A DNA stretch of 24,335 nucleotides, from the NCBI GenBank assembly GCA_964605575.1, contig CAZSDG010000011.1, positions 1 through 24,335 on the forward strand, written 5' to 3'. Shown piece after piece: positions 24,305-24,335 of this stretch. Both the position numbers and the translations under genes were made by a program. Numbering within the stretch: position 1 is the first letter of the stretch; every line of letters begins with the position of its first letter. The notes beneath the pieces were generated by a model, which saw only the letters and a program-made list of their open reading frames with translations, did no database searches and was not told the DNA's origin. Source of the stretch: JAAZHN01 sp964605575 (GTDB lineage: Bacteria > Bacillota_I > Bacilli_A > RF39 > UBA660).

Positions 24305-24335
24305 TTTATATTATTAAAAAGAAGTAATGGTTTTT

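Noticed and set aside
1..24335. CRISPR arrays, tRNA/rRNA genes, riboswitches, insertion sequences
   Set aside because: No regularly spaced repeats, cloverleaf or rRNA-like stretches, leader longer than about 100 bases, or transposase-like protein were seen.

Overview
The window reads as a piece of an AT-rich chromosome (hand counts of single lines in core genes give about 25% G+C) from a Gram-positive-type, probably anaerobic bacterium of the Bacillota. My guess is an uncultured Bacilli/Erysipelotrichales/RF39-like lineage. Supporting points are SecG, SmpB, RNase R and GpmI of Firmicutes type, a lipobox lipoprotein, an LPxTG-like (NPHTG) wall-sorting tail, strong GGAGG ribosome binding sites, and a minimal SufC/SufB pair instead of a full SUF operon. 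UGA is used as a stop (for example gpmI and smpB) and Trp is TGG, so this is not the Mycoplasma code. Nearly every gene lies on the minus strand; only the two ends carry plus-strand genes. No gene-free stretch exceeds about 105 bases.

Layout from left to right. 1-543 (+): the decayed 3' end of an MmeI-like DNA methyltransferase, visibly richer in G+C than the rest. 550-2194 (-): a two-gene minimal Fe-S assembly unit (SufC-like ATPase, SufB/D-like scaffold). 2235-7608 (-): gpmI followed at 4 bases by a 1075-residue cysteine-rich exported protein and a small membrane-anchored protein. 7735-10235 (-): secG and a wall-anchored papain-family protease with lectin-like and Big2 domains. 10303-13487 (-): a three-gene ABC-2 exporter. 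13539-16913 (-): a SipW-like/TasA-like export cluster (two TasA-like precursors, a multi-membrane-domain SipW-type signal peptidase, a DUF5305 protein). 17001-20968 (-): a GNAT acetyltransferase, a hybrid sensor kinase, and a HAD-PlsC fusion. 21075-23577 (-): rnr and smpB. 23693-24304 (+): a lipoprotein.

The familiar Firmicutes neighbourhood gpmI / secG / rnr / smpB is present but opened up: about 13 kb of mostly cell-envelope genes (protease, exporter, TasA-like fibre cluster, sensor kinase, acyltransferase) lie between secG and smpB. The best candidate for an under-described system is the 13.5-17.0 kb cluster. It has its own good promoter, a terminator between the first and second TasA-like genes that would make the first product the major one, a signal peptidase of the Ser/His type fused to a roughly 250-residue membrane domain, and a DUF5305 partner translationally coupled to it.
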